Shown here piece by piece: positions 1-7,772 of a stretch of 64,000 bases of DNA. The notes beneath the pieces were generated by a model. The model did not search any database and was not told where the DNA came from. It saw only the letters and a program-made list of their open reading frames with translations. The translations under genes were made by a program, and so were the position numbers. Origin of the DNA: Paludibacter propionicigenes WB4 (GTDB taxonomy: Bacteria > Bacteroidota > Bacteroidia > Bacteroidales > Paludibacteraceae); NCBI RefSeq assembly GCF_000183135.1, contig NC_014734.1, positions 3,534,001 through 3,598,000 of the forward strand, given 5' to 3'. Each line of letters starts with the position of its first letter. Positions within the stretch are counted from its first letter, which is position 1.

Positions 1-77
1 TAGCCCGTATGTGGCAATTGTTTGGTGACGAAACGGAGGAAATTATTAATGAATTGAATGAGGTGTTAGCAGCGTAA
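1..77 (+). CDS. C-terminal end of an upstream gene, possibly HsdR
   Basis: Only the last 24 codons are visible, read in the frame starting at base 3 and ending at TAA 75-77. The tail reads ...MWQLFGDETEEIINELNEVLAA. An LFG(D) motif followed by an ELNE-LAA ending resembles, from memory, C-termini of type I restriction endonuclease R subunits, and HsdS and HsdM follow 1.6 kb downstream. The identification as hsdR is therefore inference from a short tail plus context; any other protein with an acidic helical C-terminus would fit. Confidence 0.4.
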   Translation, partial: ARMWQLFGDETEEIINELNEVLAA

Positions 78-80
78 TTT

Positions 81-156
81 ATAAGGTTCAAAGCTTATAT
101 AGACTAAATATAAGGTTTATTGCTTATAATTGCCAAATATAAGGATAATTCCTTAT
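81..156. promoter_or_regulatory. Three phased palindromic operators upstream of satD
   Basis: Three copies of ATAAG-N8-CTTAT lie at 81-98, 110-127 and 139-156, starting exactly 29 bp apart. The third extends to a perfect 11-bp inverted repeat with a 4-base spacer (135-160). Half sites read TATAAGG and (C/G)CTTATA. The last copy lies between the -33 and -7 elements of the predicted promoter, which is what a repressor site looks like. The most obvious binder is the helix-turn-helix of the adjacent SatD, but that is inference. Confidence 0.75.
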
Positions 157-161
157 ATTTG
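130..161 (+). promoter_or_regulatory. Bacteroidota-type promoter for the satD operon
   Basis: A TTG at 130-132 is followed after 21 bases by TATATTTG at 154-161, matching the TTG-N19/21-TAnnTTTG promoter pattern of the phylum. Transcription would start near 168, leaving a leader of about 135 nt. The third palindrome overlaps it. Confidence 0.6.
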
Positions 162-303
162 TGGTTGAAAAATAACGAATAGATTAAAGGAAAATATCTA
201 AAAAAACACGACAAATAAATATTGACGCATAAGGAGATGATAAAATTTTCACAAACCTCTCTCTGTACTCCCTTTGGGAGCTAGGAGGCTAAATTATAAA
301 CAG

Positions 304-981
304 ATGAAAATAGCCGTTATTACAGGAGATATTGTAAACTCCACCGAAATGAGTCCTGAAAACAAAAAGATTTTTTTTGTTTCTCTTTTCGCCTACTTTA
401 AAGAATTAGAAGTGTTTTATAACGTAAAAATTGAAATGTTCAGAGGTGATAGCTTTCAATGCATGGTTAGTAACATTCAACATGCATTGCAAATAGCATT
501 AGAAATAAAGACATTTATTCGAAGCACCGTCTCAGAGAAACAGGCTGTAAATCTAAAAATCAAAGACAACCTTTACAAGGCAACAGGACAAATCCGTTAC
601 AATGCAAGAATATCTATAGGCATTGGGGAAATGGATTTTGTACATGATTCTGCATTAACCTCCGATGGCACTGCATTTCGACTTTCAGGCCGACAGTTGG
701 ACGAAATGAAAAGCAAGAAGCAGTTTTTAATAATTTCAACAGATGATAAATATCATAGGGAACTACAAATGGAATCTGTATTGCTGGATGTGATAATGAA
801 CAATAATACGGTTCAACAAAGTGACGTAATAAATAAAAAACTTAGGGGTTATATAGAAAAAGACATAGCCGGGATGTTGAACATCAAACAACCTGCTGTT
901 AACCAACGATTGAATGCCGGAAACTGGCATGCCATAGATACTATGTTGAAGCACTTTAAATTACTGTACAGCAATGGATAA
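304..981 (+). CDS. satD: SatD family protein: cyclase-like domain plus C-terminal HTH
   Basis: A 225-residue protein starting at ATG 304 (MKIAVITGDIVNST); the longer reading from 274 adds ten residues (MGARRLNYKQ) without family character. The N-terminal half carries motifs in the order seen in class III nucleotidyl cyclases: GDIVNST (8-14, candidate metal Asp9), RGDSFQ (47-52, second candidate Asp49), ARISIGIG (101-108) and GTAFRLSGRQLD (122-133). Residues about 184-206 look like a helix-turn-helix. I recognise the whole as SatD family, known by name from streptococcal acid tolerance; its biochemical activity is not established to my knowledge. It overlaps the next start by 8 bases (ATGGATAA), so the two are translationally coupled. 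Autoregulation through the three upstream palindromes is inferred. Confidence 0.8.
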   Translation: MKIAVITGDIVNSTEMSPENKKIFFVSLFAYFKELEVFYNVKIEMFRGDSFQCMVSNIQHALQIALEIKTFIRSTVSEKQAVNLKIKDNLYKATGQIRYNARISIGIGEMDFVHDSALTSDGTAFRLSGRQLDEMKSKKQFLIISTDDKYHRELQMESVLLDVIMNNNTVQQSDVINKKLRGYIEKDIAGMLNIKQPAVNQRLNAGNWHAIDTMLKHFKLLYSNG

Positions 982-1702
982 ATCATGGCTTATTTTTACC
1001 TCCGAAGAAGGTAATTTTCTTATTCGTTTGTTGCTGGCACATTTTCTGGCCGATTTTGCATTCCAAACCCGGAAAATGGTTGAGCATAAAAGATGGTTCT
1101 CCTTACAGATGCTGTTGCATATTGCCATTGTGTTTGCATTAACATTCATATTCACTTTTTCATGGAAAATAGCCATCATCGTATCTGTATTGCACTGGTT
1201 GTTAGACGCCCTAAAGAAACAGTTTGAGAATAGCAGTTGGAATAAAGCCCTGTTGTTTTCCATCGACCAACTTTTACATCTGCTTGTGCTACTGTTTGTA
1301 TGGCTGATCAGATTCAACCTGCTGGATAAAATACAGCAAGCCATCGTACTGCCTTTTACAAATTACAGAATAAGCCTTATTTTGCTATCGTATGTAGTTG
1401 TTTTCTGGCCTGTTGGGTATCTTATCGGATTTTTGCTGAAAAAATTTAATCATCCCGGGCAGTCGGACAAAGCAGGACAGATGATAGGGCAATTTGAACG
1501 CGTTATTATCCTCACGTTGGTGTTGTTGCAACAATACGAAGCCATAGGTTTTCTGATTACCGGCAAAAGCATTATCCGCTTTTCAAGTACCAATCAGGAT
1601 GCTAAAAGTGAATATGTTCTGCTCGGCACCATGCTTAGTTACGCGCTGGCCATAGCAATGGGTGTGGTGGTGCGGATCATGTTGGATTTTCCTGTAAAAT
1701 AA
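974..1702 (+). CDS. DUF3307 family membrane protein
   Basis: A 242-residue, strongly hydrophobic protein with six or seven predicted membrane segments (roughly 14-31, 45-66, 67-83, 96-117, 130-155, 173-196, 210-232). The N-terminal signature H23-FLAD27-FAFQ31 and a later HWLLDALKK segment match the DUF3307 family as I know it; the conserved His, Asp and Gln inside membrane segments suggest a functional polar site. It starts inside the last codons of satD, so the two products are probably made together, consistent with a cytoplasmic sensor/regulator working with a membrane partner. Only 19 bases separate it from hsdS. Function unknown. Confidence 0.8.
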   Translation: MDKSWLIFTSEEGNFLIRLLLAHFLADFAFQTRKMVEHKRWFSLQMLLHIAIVFALTFIFTFSWKIAIIVSVLHWLLDALKKQFENSSWNKALLFSIDQLLHLLVLLFVWLIRFNLLDKIQQAIVLPFTNYRISLILLSYVVVFWPVGYLIGFLLKKFNHPGQSDKAGQMIGQFERVIILTLVLLQQYEAIGFLITGKSIIRFSSTNQDAKSEYVLLGTMLSYALAIAMGVVVRIMLDFPVK

Positions 1703-1721
1703 AGTATCAGTAAAAACATAA

Positions 1722-3596
1722 ATGAGCGAACTAAATAATATACCAAAACACTGGCAAGTAAAAAGACTTTTTGAAATAGGTAAAGTTATTAATGGTGATA
1801 GGGGTAAAAACTATCCATCTAGGGCACATTATGTTGAATATGGCGTTCCATTTGTATCTGCTGGTAATATTGAAGAATACTATATAAATAGTAATAACCT
1901 TAACTTTATTTCAAAAGATAAATTTGAAGCACTAAACAATGGGAAGTTACAAAACAGAGACATTATTTACTGTTTGAGAGGTTCTTTAGGTAAATGTGCA
2001 ATTTCAAATTTGAATGAGGGTGCAATATCATCTTCATTATGTATTTTAAGATTAGATCAGACCATTGAAGAAAGGTATGTGTACTACTATTTGTGTAGTC
2101 CATTTGGTAGAGCAGAGATTCTTAAGCATGATAATGGCACAGCACAACCTAATTTGTCTGCAAAGAATTTCTCAAATTATATTATCCCTATTCCCCCTCT
2201 CCACGAACAACTCTCCATAGTCTCCAAAATAGAAGAACTACTGAGCGACCTCGAAAACGGCAAACAACAACTCCTTACCGCACAACAGCAACTAAAAGTG
2301 TATCGACAGAGTTTGCTGAAGGCGGCGTTTGAAGGGCGTTTGACCAATAAAGAGGTGAAAGATGGGGAATTGCCTGAGGGGTGGAAATGGGTGACAATTA
2401 CTGATTTGGCTGAAAATAATAAACACGCTTTAAAAGCTGGGCCATTTGGCTCTGCTCTTAAAAAAGAGTTTTATGTTGAAACTGGATATAAGATTTATGG
2501 TCAGGAACAGGTTATTATTGATAATCCTAACTTTGGAGATTATTATGTAAATGAGGAAAAATACCAAGAATTAAAATCGTGTCGTATTAAGCCATTCGAT
2601 ATTTTAATTAGTTTGGTCGGAACTGTTGGCAAGGTACTTATTTTACCAGAAAATTGTATGGATGGAATTATCAATCCTCGACTTATTAAGATATCATTAA
2701 ACAGACAGAAATACTTGCCTAAATTTTTCAAATATTATTTTGAAAGTTCTTCAGTCAAAGCACATTATAAATCACAGGCTCAAGGAACAACGATGGATGT
2801 GTTGAATCTGGGTATTATAAAGAAAGTACCTTTTCCATTAACCACACTTGAAGAACAACAAAGAGTTATTGATGAATTAGAAAGCAAACTCACCGTTTGC
2901 GATAAGATAGAAGAAACCATCAACCAAAGCTTGCAGCAGGCTGAGACATTGAAGCAGAGTATATTGAAAAAGGCGTTTGAAGGGAGGTTGGTAAAACCTC
3001 AGCCGACAAAGGTTGTAGCGAAACCAAAAAATGAGTATTTCTATCAAATGCAGCTTTTAGCTCTTATTGCCAAGGCTTCAAAAGAACATAACATTGAGCA
3101 TGGAGAAATGACCTTAGCTAAGTATGCTTATTTGTTAGATAAAGTATATGGTATTCCTACTTACTACGATTATAATCGTTGGCATTTAGGTCCATATCCT
3201 CCTGAAATGAAAAAGGCAATAAATAACAAACAATATTTTTCTCGAAAATCTAATCATATCATTGTTGTTAATGAAGATAAACTATTGAAATATACTAATT
3301 CATACGAAACAAATGTTATAGATGCAATTGATGATTTAGCTTCTATTTTTGAAAAATATCCGGTTAAAGAAAGAGCTGACAAGACAGAACTATTAGCTAC
3401 TGTTTGTAAAGTTGTTGAAGATATAAAAACGACTGATATTACTGAAGTGCGTAAATCCATGCAAGACTGGAAAATAGAGTTAGATAACTGCCCTTTCAAA
3501 AACAAGGCAGAGAAATTCAGCATCGAAGAAACCGAAAAATGTTTGAAGTTCTTAGTTCAACGTGAATGGATAGCAAAACTAATAAACAAAAATTGA
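1722..3596 (+). CDS. hsdS: Type I restriction-modification specificity subunit HsdS with C-terminal extension
   Basis: 624 residues, longer than the usual 400-450 of HsdS. It has two target-recognition domains (about 5-165 and 215-375), each followed by the conserved coiled spacer: EEL-LSDLENGKQQL...LLKAAFEGRL around 165-208 and ELESKL...ILKKAFEGRLV around 385-426. Each recognition domain should contact one half of a bipartite DNA site, the spacers setting the distance and binding HsdM. Residues about 430-624 are an extra domain with a YLLDKVYGIP...WHLGPYPPEMKKAI segment reminiscent of the Panacea/SocA-like (DUF4065) fold. The recognition domains are visibly more AT-rich than the spacers. It overlaps the longest hsdM reading, and the order S before M is less common than M before S. 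Confidence 0.92.
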   Translation: MSELNNIPKHWQVKRLFEIGKVINGDRGKNYPSRAHYVEYGVPFVSAGNIEEYYINSNNLNFISKDKFEALNNGKLQNRDIIYCLRGSLGKCAISNLNEGAISSSLCILRLDQTIEERYVYYYLCSPFGRAEILKHDNGTAQPNLSAKNFSNYIIPIPPLHEQLSIVSKIEELLSDLENGKQQLLTAQQQLKVYRQSLLKAAFEGRLTNKEVKDGELPEGWKWVTITDLAENNKHALKAGPFGSALKKEFYVETGYKIYGQEQVIIDNPNFGDYYVNEEKYQELKSCRIKPFDILISLVGTVGKVLILPENCMDGIINPRLIKISLNRQKYLPKFFKYYFESSSVKAHYKSQAQGTTMDVLNLGIIKKVPFPLTTLEEQQRVIDELESKLTVCDKIEETINQSLQQAETLKQSILKKAFEGRLVKPQPTKVVAKPKNEYFYQMQLLALIAKASKEHNIEHGEMTLAKYAYLLDKVYGIPTYYDYNRWHLGPYPPEMKKAINNKQYFSRKSNHIIVVNEDKLLKYTNSYETNVIDAIDDLASIFEKYPVKERADKTELLATVCKVVEDIKTTDITEVRKSMQDWKIELDNCPFKNKAEKFSIEETEKCLKFLVQREWIAKLINKN

Positions 3597-3604
3597 AAGA
3601 AAAG

Positions 3605-5080
3605 ATGACAACTTCCTCCATAGTCTCCAAAGTATGGTCATTCTGTAATCCGCTACGCGATGTGGGTGTGGGTTATGGTGATTACCTGGAGCAACTCACC
3701 TATCTGCTGTTTTTGAAAATGGCCGACGAATACAGCAAGCCACCTCACAACCGTAAGCTGAATATCCCTAAGGAATATAACTGGGAAAGTCTCACGGGCG
3801 TAAAAGGTGCTGAGCTGGAACTGCATTATGCCACGCTGCTACGCGAACTCAGCACTCAGAAAGGCATATTGGGTCAAATATTTACCAAGAGTCAGAACAA
3901 GATACAAGACCCTGCTATGCTGGCTAAAATCATTGATATGATCGACAGCGAACAATGGCTCGTAATGGGAGCCGATGTAAAAGGTGATATCTACGAAAAA
4001 CTGTTGGAGCAAAATGCGCAGGATGTGAAAAGCGGTGCCGGTCAGTATTTTACTCCGCGTCCACTGATTCGTGCTATGGTAGAATGTATTCAGCCCCAGC
4101 CCCTGAAAACCATTGCCGATCCGGCTTGTGGTACGGGTGGATTCTTTCTGGCAGCGTACGATTATCTGGTAGCAAACAATAAACTGGATAAAGACCAAAA
4201 TAAGTTCCTGAAACTGGAAACGTTTTACGGTAACGAGATTGTAGCTAGTACCCGCCGATTGGCGTTGATGAATATGTTTCTGCACAATATCGGTGATATC
4301 GATAGCGATAACTTTATTTCACCTGCCGATGCGTTGATAGCTGCTTCGTCCACTACTTACGATTATGTATTAGCCAATCCGCCTTTCGGTAAAAAGAGTT
4401 CACAGACTTTTACCAACGAAGAAGGCGAACAGGAAAAAGACGATTTGACCTACAATCGTCAGGATTTCTGGGCAACTACCAGCAATAAACAACTGAACTT
4501 TGTGCAGCATATCCGCTCCATGTTGAAAACAACCGGCATGGCAGCAGTTGTTGTACCCGACAATGTGTTATTCGAAGGTGGTGCCGGTGAAACAGTCCGT
4601 AAAAAATTGTTGGAAACAACCGATTTACACACCATCTTGCGTTTACCCACGGGTATCTTCTATGCCAATGGTGTAAAAGCAAATGTCATTTTCTTCGACA
4701 ACAAACCTGCCAGTAAAACCCCATGGACAAAAGAAGTGTGGGTGTACGATTACCGCACCAATGTGCATCACACCTTGAAGAAGAACCCATTAAACATTGA
4801 TGTTTTAAAGGATTTTATTGCATGTTATAATCCGGCAAATCGTTTTAAACGGACGGAAACTTATAACGCCGAAACCAATCCCGAAGGGAAATGGCGTAAG
4901 TTTTCTTACGATGAAATCGTAGCCCGAGACAAAACCAGTTTGGACATAACGTGGCTAAAAGACAAATCATTGGCAGACCTCGATAACTTACCAGATCCGG
5001 AAGATCTGGCAACGGATATCATTGAAAATCTGGAAGCTGGCTTGGCAAGTTTCAGAGAAATAATGGTGAAATTGAAATAA
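3605..5080 (+). CDS. hsdM: Type I restriction-modification DNA methyltransferase HsdM
   Basis: N6-adenine methyltransferase subunit that with HsdS protects host DNA. I take ATG 3605 (MTTSSIVSKVWSFCNPLRD), which starts like known HsdM proteins and gives 491 residues; ATG 3566 would add a 13-residue basic leader overlapping hsdS. The HsdM N-terminal helical domain (DGYGDYLEQLTYLLF-type segment near 20-40) is followed by the SAM-binding motif DPACGTGGFF around 174-183 and the catalytic NPPFG around 258-262. It lies 8 bases after the hsdS stop, so the two are one operon. No restriction subunit follows; if the gene ending at 77 is hsdR, the system is complete but split by satD-DUF3307. Confidence 0.95.
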   Translation: MTTSSIVSKVWSFCNPLRDVGVGYGDYLEQLTYLLFLKMADEYSKPPHNRKLNIPKEYNWESLTGVKGAELELHYATLLRELSTQKGILGQIFTKSQNKIQDPAMLAKIIDMIDSEQWLVMGADVKGDIYEKLLEQNAQDVKSGAGQYFTPRPLIRAMVECIQPQPLKTIADPACGTGGFFLAAYDYLVANNKLDKDQNKFLKLETFYGNEIVASTRRLALMNMFLHNIGDIDSDNFISPADALIAASSTTYDYVLANPPFGKKSSQTFTNEEGEQEKDDLTYNRQDFWATTSNKQLNFVQHIRSMLKTTGMAAVVVPDNVLFEGGAGETVRKKLLETTDLHTILRLPTGIFYANGVKANVIFFDNKPASKTPWTKEVWVYDYRTNVHHTLKKNPLNIDVLKDFIACYNPANRFKRTETYNAETNPEGKWRKFSYDEIVARDKTSLDITWLKDKSLADLDNLPDPEDLATDIIENLEAGLASFREIMVKLK

Positions 5081-5381
5081 TACGTCCTCTGCTTTAAGCT
5101 AAAAATAAATCTGTTTAAAGCAAATATCAAAAAGTCCTGATTTAAAGATGATTCGTTGTGTGGCCGTTTAATCTAATATAAGTCTGATTTAATTAGGTTA
5201 GTTCGAAAAGTGTCGATTCTTTTGTCAGTATATTTTATAGGGGTTATCTGTCACATACAAAACGATTACTTGACTTTGTACTCAATGTTTAAGCATTGAA
5301 TATAAATGTATTATAGAATACTTTGTGAATGAATGTTCATTATCTTCTTTAATTGAACCTCTTTTAATATTCTCTATTTTA
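5081..5381. other. Intergenic stretch after hsdM
   Basis: AT-rich, with no open frame I would support. A weak inverted repeat (GCTTTAA / TTAAAGC, about 5092-5119) lies just after hsdM but has no T-run, so it is only a poor terminator candidate. hsdM and the leftward gene at 5382 converge here. Confidence 0.5.
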
Positions 5382-5753
5382 TCAGTATTTTGCCAACCAA
5401 TTTACTGCTGATTCCAGGTCTTTAAACATTCCCGTCTTAATACCATGATTAGTCCAAGTAGTTTCAACAAAATGGAAAAAATTTTCATTTTCATTATTTG
5501 CAATATGAGCTGTAGGAATTTTCCTAAACAACATATTTATTTTATCTAAATGATTTGTAAACCAAAAATATGCTTCACCCATACCTATAGTTACAGCGGC
5601 TTGCGAGAAATCAAAAATTATTTTATAATTGAGATTAAATGCCAACATGCAAATTTCTGCATCCAGTTTTGCAAAGTTGGCTGCATTTACATCTCCTACA
5701 ATAATCACAATAATAGTTTTGTTGATATCGTTTACGCTGTATGAGTGTTCCAT
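5382..5753 (-). CDS. Small STAS/SpoIIAA-like protein
   Basis: 123 residues from the internal ATG at 5753 (MEHSYSVND); a start at 5798 would add 15 lysine-rich residues and cannot be excluded. The pattern of a short strand, then IIVIIVGDVNAANFAKL, IIFDFSQAAVTIGMGEAYFWF and a C-terminal FKDLESAVNWLAKY helix resembles SpoIIAA-like/STAS-like single-domain proteins of the Bacteroidota, which bind partners or small ligands. No signal peptide, so cytoplasmic. It lies 134 bases downstream of the OmpA-family gene in the same direction and could be the last gene of that operon. Role unknown. Confidence 0.55.
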   Translation of the reverse strand: MEHSYSVNDINKTIIVIIVGDVNAANFAKLDAEICMLAFNLNYKIIFDFSQAAVTIGMGEAYFWFTNHLDKINMLFRKIPTAHIANNENENFFHFVETTWTNHGIKTGMFKDLESAVNWLAKY

Positions 5754-5887
5754 ACTCTTAGATTTAAAGTGGTTTAAAATTAACTTTTTTTTTATCAAGT
5801 CATTCTTATCTCCATTGAATCAGAATTTTTTATGCTTATACACATCTGCTAATCATACATATTTTTACGAATCTATTGAAACATTAG

Positions 5888-7684
5888 TTATTCAAATGTC
5901 ACGTTAAACTCAACACGTCTATTTAGTGTCCTTCCTTTTACTGTTTTATTCGTCGCAACAGGCATCTTATCACCATAACCTACTGATTTAATCCGGTTTC
6001 CATCAACTCCTCTTCTAATTAAATAATTCCTGACAGCAGAAGCTCTAAGTTCTGAAAGTAATTTGTTTGCTCGTGAATTACCTTTACTATCTGTGTGTCC
6101 GTGTACTTCGATGAAATAAGCCGGATTTTTAATCAATTCTTTAGCTATTTCATTCAAAATAGTGTAAGATCGTTTTTTAAGTTTATCCTTACCACTGTCA
6201 AACTTAATGCCTGTAAGTGCTTTAATAAATAACAATATAATTCTTCGACTTATTTCCGGACAGCCCCGATTGGATGCTACTCCTGCTAAATTTGGACACA
6301 TATCTAGATTATCCGGAGTTCCATCGCCATCCGAATCAACATTTACAGAATTCTCAACAACCTTATTCCCTTGTGTACTTGAACTTACATTAGCAATTGA
6401 AATATCGACAGGAAGACGGCTTGCGGTCTTATTCACTGAATCAACTGTAGAAACTTTCTCCGACTGACCTGAGGATGCAGTGCTTGTGTTTGAAATTACT
6501 TTAGGGCTGTTATAATTTTCAACAATGGACTTTGAGCCTGATTGTAACTTATTAGATACCGTATCTGATTTTATGTTCGGGCTAATCGTTGATAAGCTTT
6601 GATTGTTCTTATTAAAGTCGTTTTCGGGAATCGCAATTTGTTGCTCAGGAGTTTTAATTACTGAACTTACAGCTATTGAATTCGGTGGTAGTGCACTCGT
6701 ATCAATTGATTTGGATACAGAATCCCGAACTTTGAGTTTATTCGATTCAACAGTGCCTACATTCTTGTCTGCAATTTCTACTATCTTAGCCTGTGGTTTT
6801 TTCTTTAAGTTCGCTTGAACTGGTACTATCGATTGAATTTCAGGCACCTCTTTTACCGATTTTGGATTCCTTATCACTTTCCAGTACATCCCAACCTTCA
6901 CACCAAATGCAATAGGTGCTACCTTTTTTAGTCTGTCGGAACCAAAAAAGCCATTATACATGCCATCTGGTTCATAAACAGACTTTGTTCCTGTAGCTAT
7001 AATGTTGTTCAGTCCATAATTGATGTACCCTCCGGCATAAAGTTCTAGTTTTTCAGAAAGTTTATAAAGACAACCAAAGTCTGAAATAGCCAAATAAGCG
7101 GTTTTTAATGACAAGTTATCTTTATAGTTATTGGTATAAGTAGTAAAACCGTATTGAGGTAGATCGTGTAATACTGCATTCCACTTACTGTAATAACCTG
7201 TAGTCACCATTTCTCCTCCAACGGTTTTGTAGCTCGCTTGCATTGGAATAGATATTTTAGCTCCGGCAGAGAGCATTATACCTGTTTTACTATTAATATA
7301 ATGACGGTATTGAGCCAGTAAAGGAATATCTAGAAACAAGGCTTGTTGCTTTTCCTTCCAATCCTTATAATTATCACGAAACTCATAAACATCACCAACC
7401 ACATCAGTGATATTTGGAATACTGGCCTGATAGTTCAACGTAGATAGGGTTGAAAACGACTGTGCTCCTAATCCAATCTGAAGCCCCCAATTTTTTGTAA
7501 GAAAGTGACTGTAAGCTACATTTATAGTATAACCCAACTGTGCATCGCTTGTACCATCTAACAATTTATAATCAAAACTTTGCCTTCCTGCCCCAATGCT
7601 CAAATGAAAGTAATTGTCATTTTTTTGTGCATGGATAAATCCGGCAAGAAGCAAGCTAAGCGCTATAACGATTTGTTTTTTCAT
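5888..7684 (-). CDS. OmpA-family outer-membrane protein with N-terminal barrel-like domain
   Basis: 598 residues. A signal peptide (MKKQIVIALSLLLAGFIHAQ) is followed by about 270 residues of alternating hydrophobic strands with aromatic girdle residues, consistent with an outer-membrane beta-barrel. Then comes a Ser/Thr/Val/Asn-rich linker of about 150 residues, a thrombospondin-type-3-like calcium motif (DSDGDGTPDNLDMCP), and a C-terminal OmpA peptidoglycan-binding domain (EVHGHTDSKGNSRANKLLS, then SVGYGDKMPV and LNRRVEF). It starts 88 bases after the end of the giant MBG protein in the same direction, so it probably anchors or assembles those surface proteins. OmpA-like proteins with calcium repeats are common partners of T9SS cargo in this phylum; the pairing here is inference from position. 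Confidence 0.88.
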   Translation of the reverse strand: MKKQIVIALSLLLAGFIHAQKNDNYFHLSIGAGRQSFDYKLLDGTSDAQLGYTINVAYSHFLTKNWGLQIGLGAQSFSTLSTLNYQASIPNITDVVGDVYEFRDNYKDWKEKQQALFLDIPLLAQYRHYINSKTGIMLSAGAKISIPMQASYKTVGGEMVTTGYYSKWNAVLHDLPQYGFTTYTNNYKDNLSLKTAYLAISDFGCLYKLSEKLELYAGGYINYGLNNIIATGTKSVYEPDGMYNGFFGSDRLKKVAPIAFGVKVGMYWKVIRNPKSVKEVPEIQSIVPVQANLKKKPQAKIVEIADKNVGTVESNKLKVRDSVSKSIDTSALPPNSIAVSSVIKTPEQQIAIPENDFNKNNQSLSTISPNIKSDTVSNKLQSGSKSIVENYNSPKVISNTSTASSGQSEKVSTVDSVNKTASRLPVDISIANVSSSTQGNKVVENSVNVDSDGDGTPDNLDMCPNLAGVASNRGCPEISRRIILLFIKALTGIKFDSGKDKLKKRSYTILNEIAKELIKNPAYFIEVHGHTDSKGNSRANKLLSELRASAVRNYLIRRGVDGNRIKSVGYGDKMPVATNKTVKGRTLNRRVEFNVTFE

Positions 7685-7772
7685 CTTTTTATTTTCTGTA
7701 AGATTATTACATTAATTTGTTGAATTACAGATTCACTACGATTTCCACGCAGTGAATCTGTATTTAATAAGA

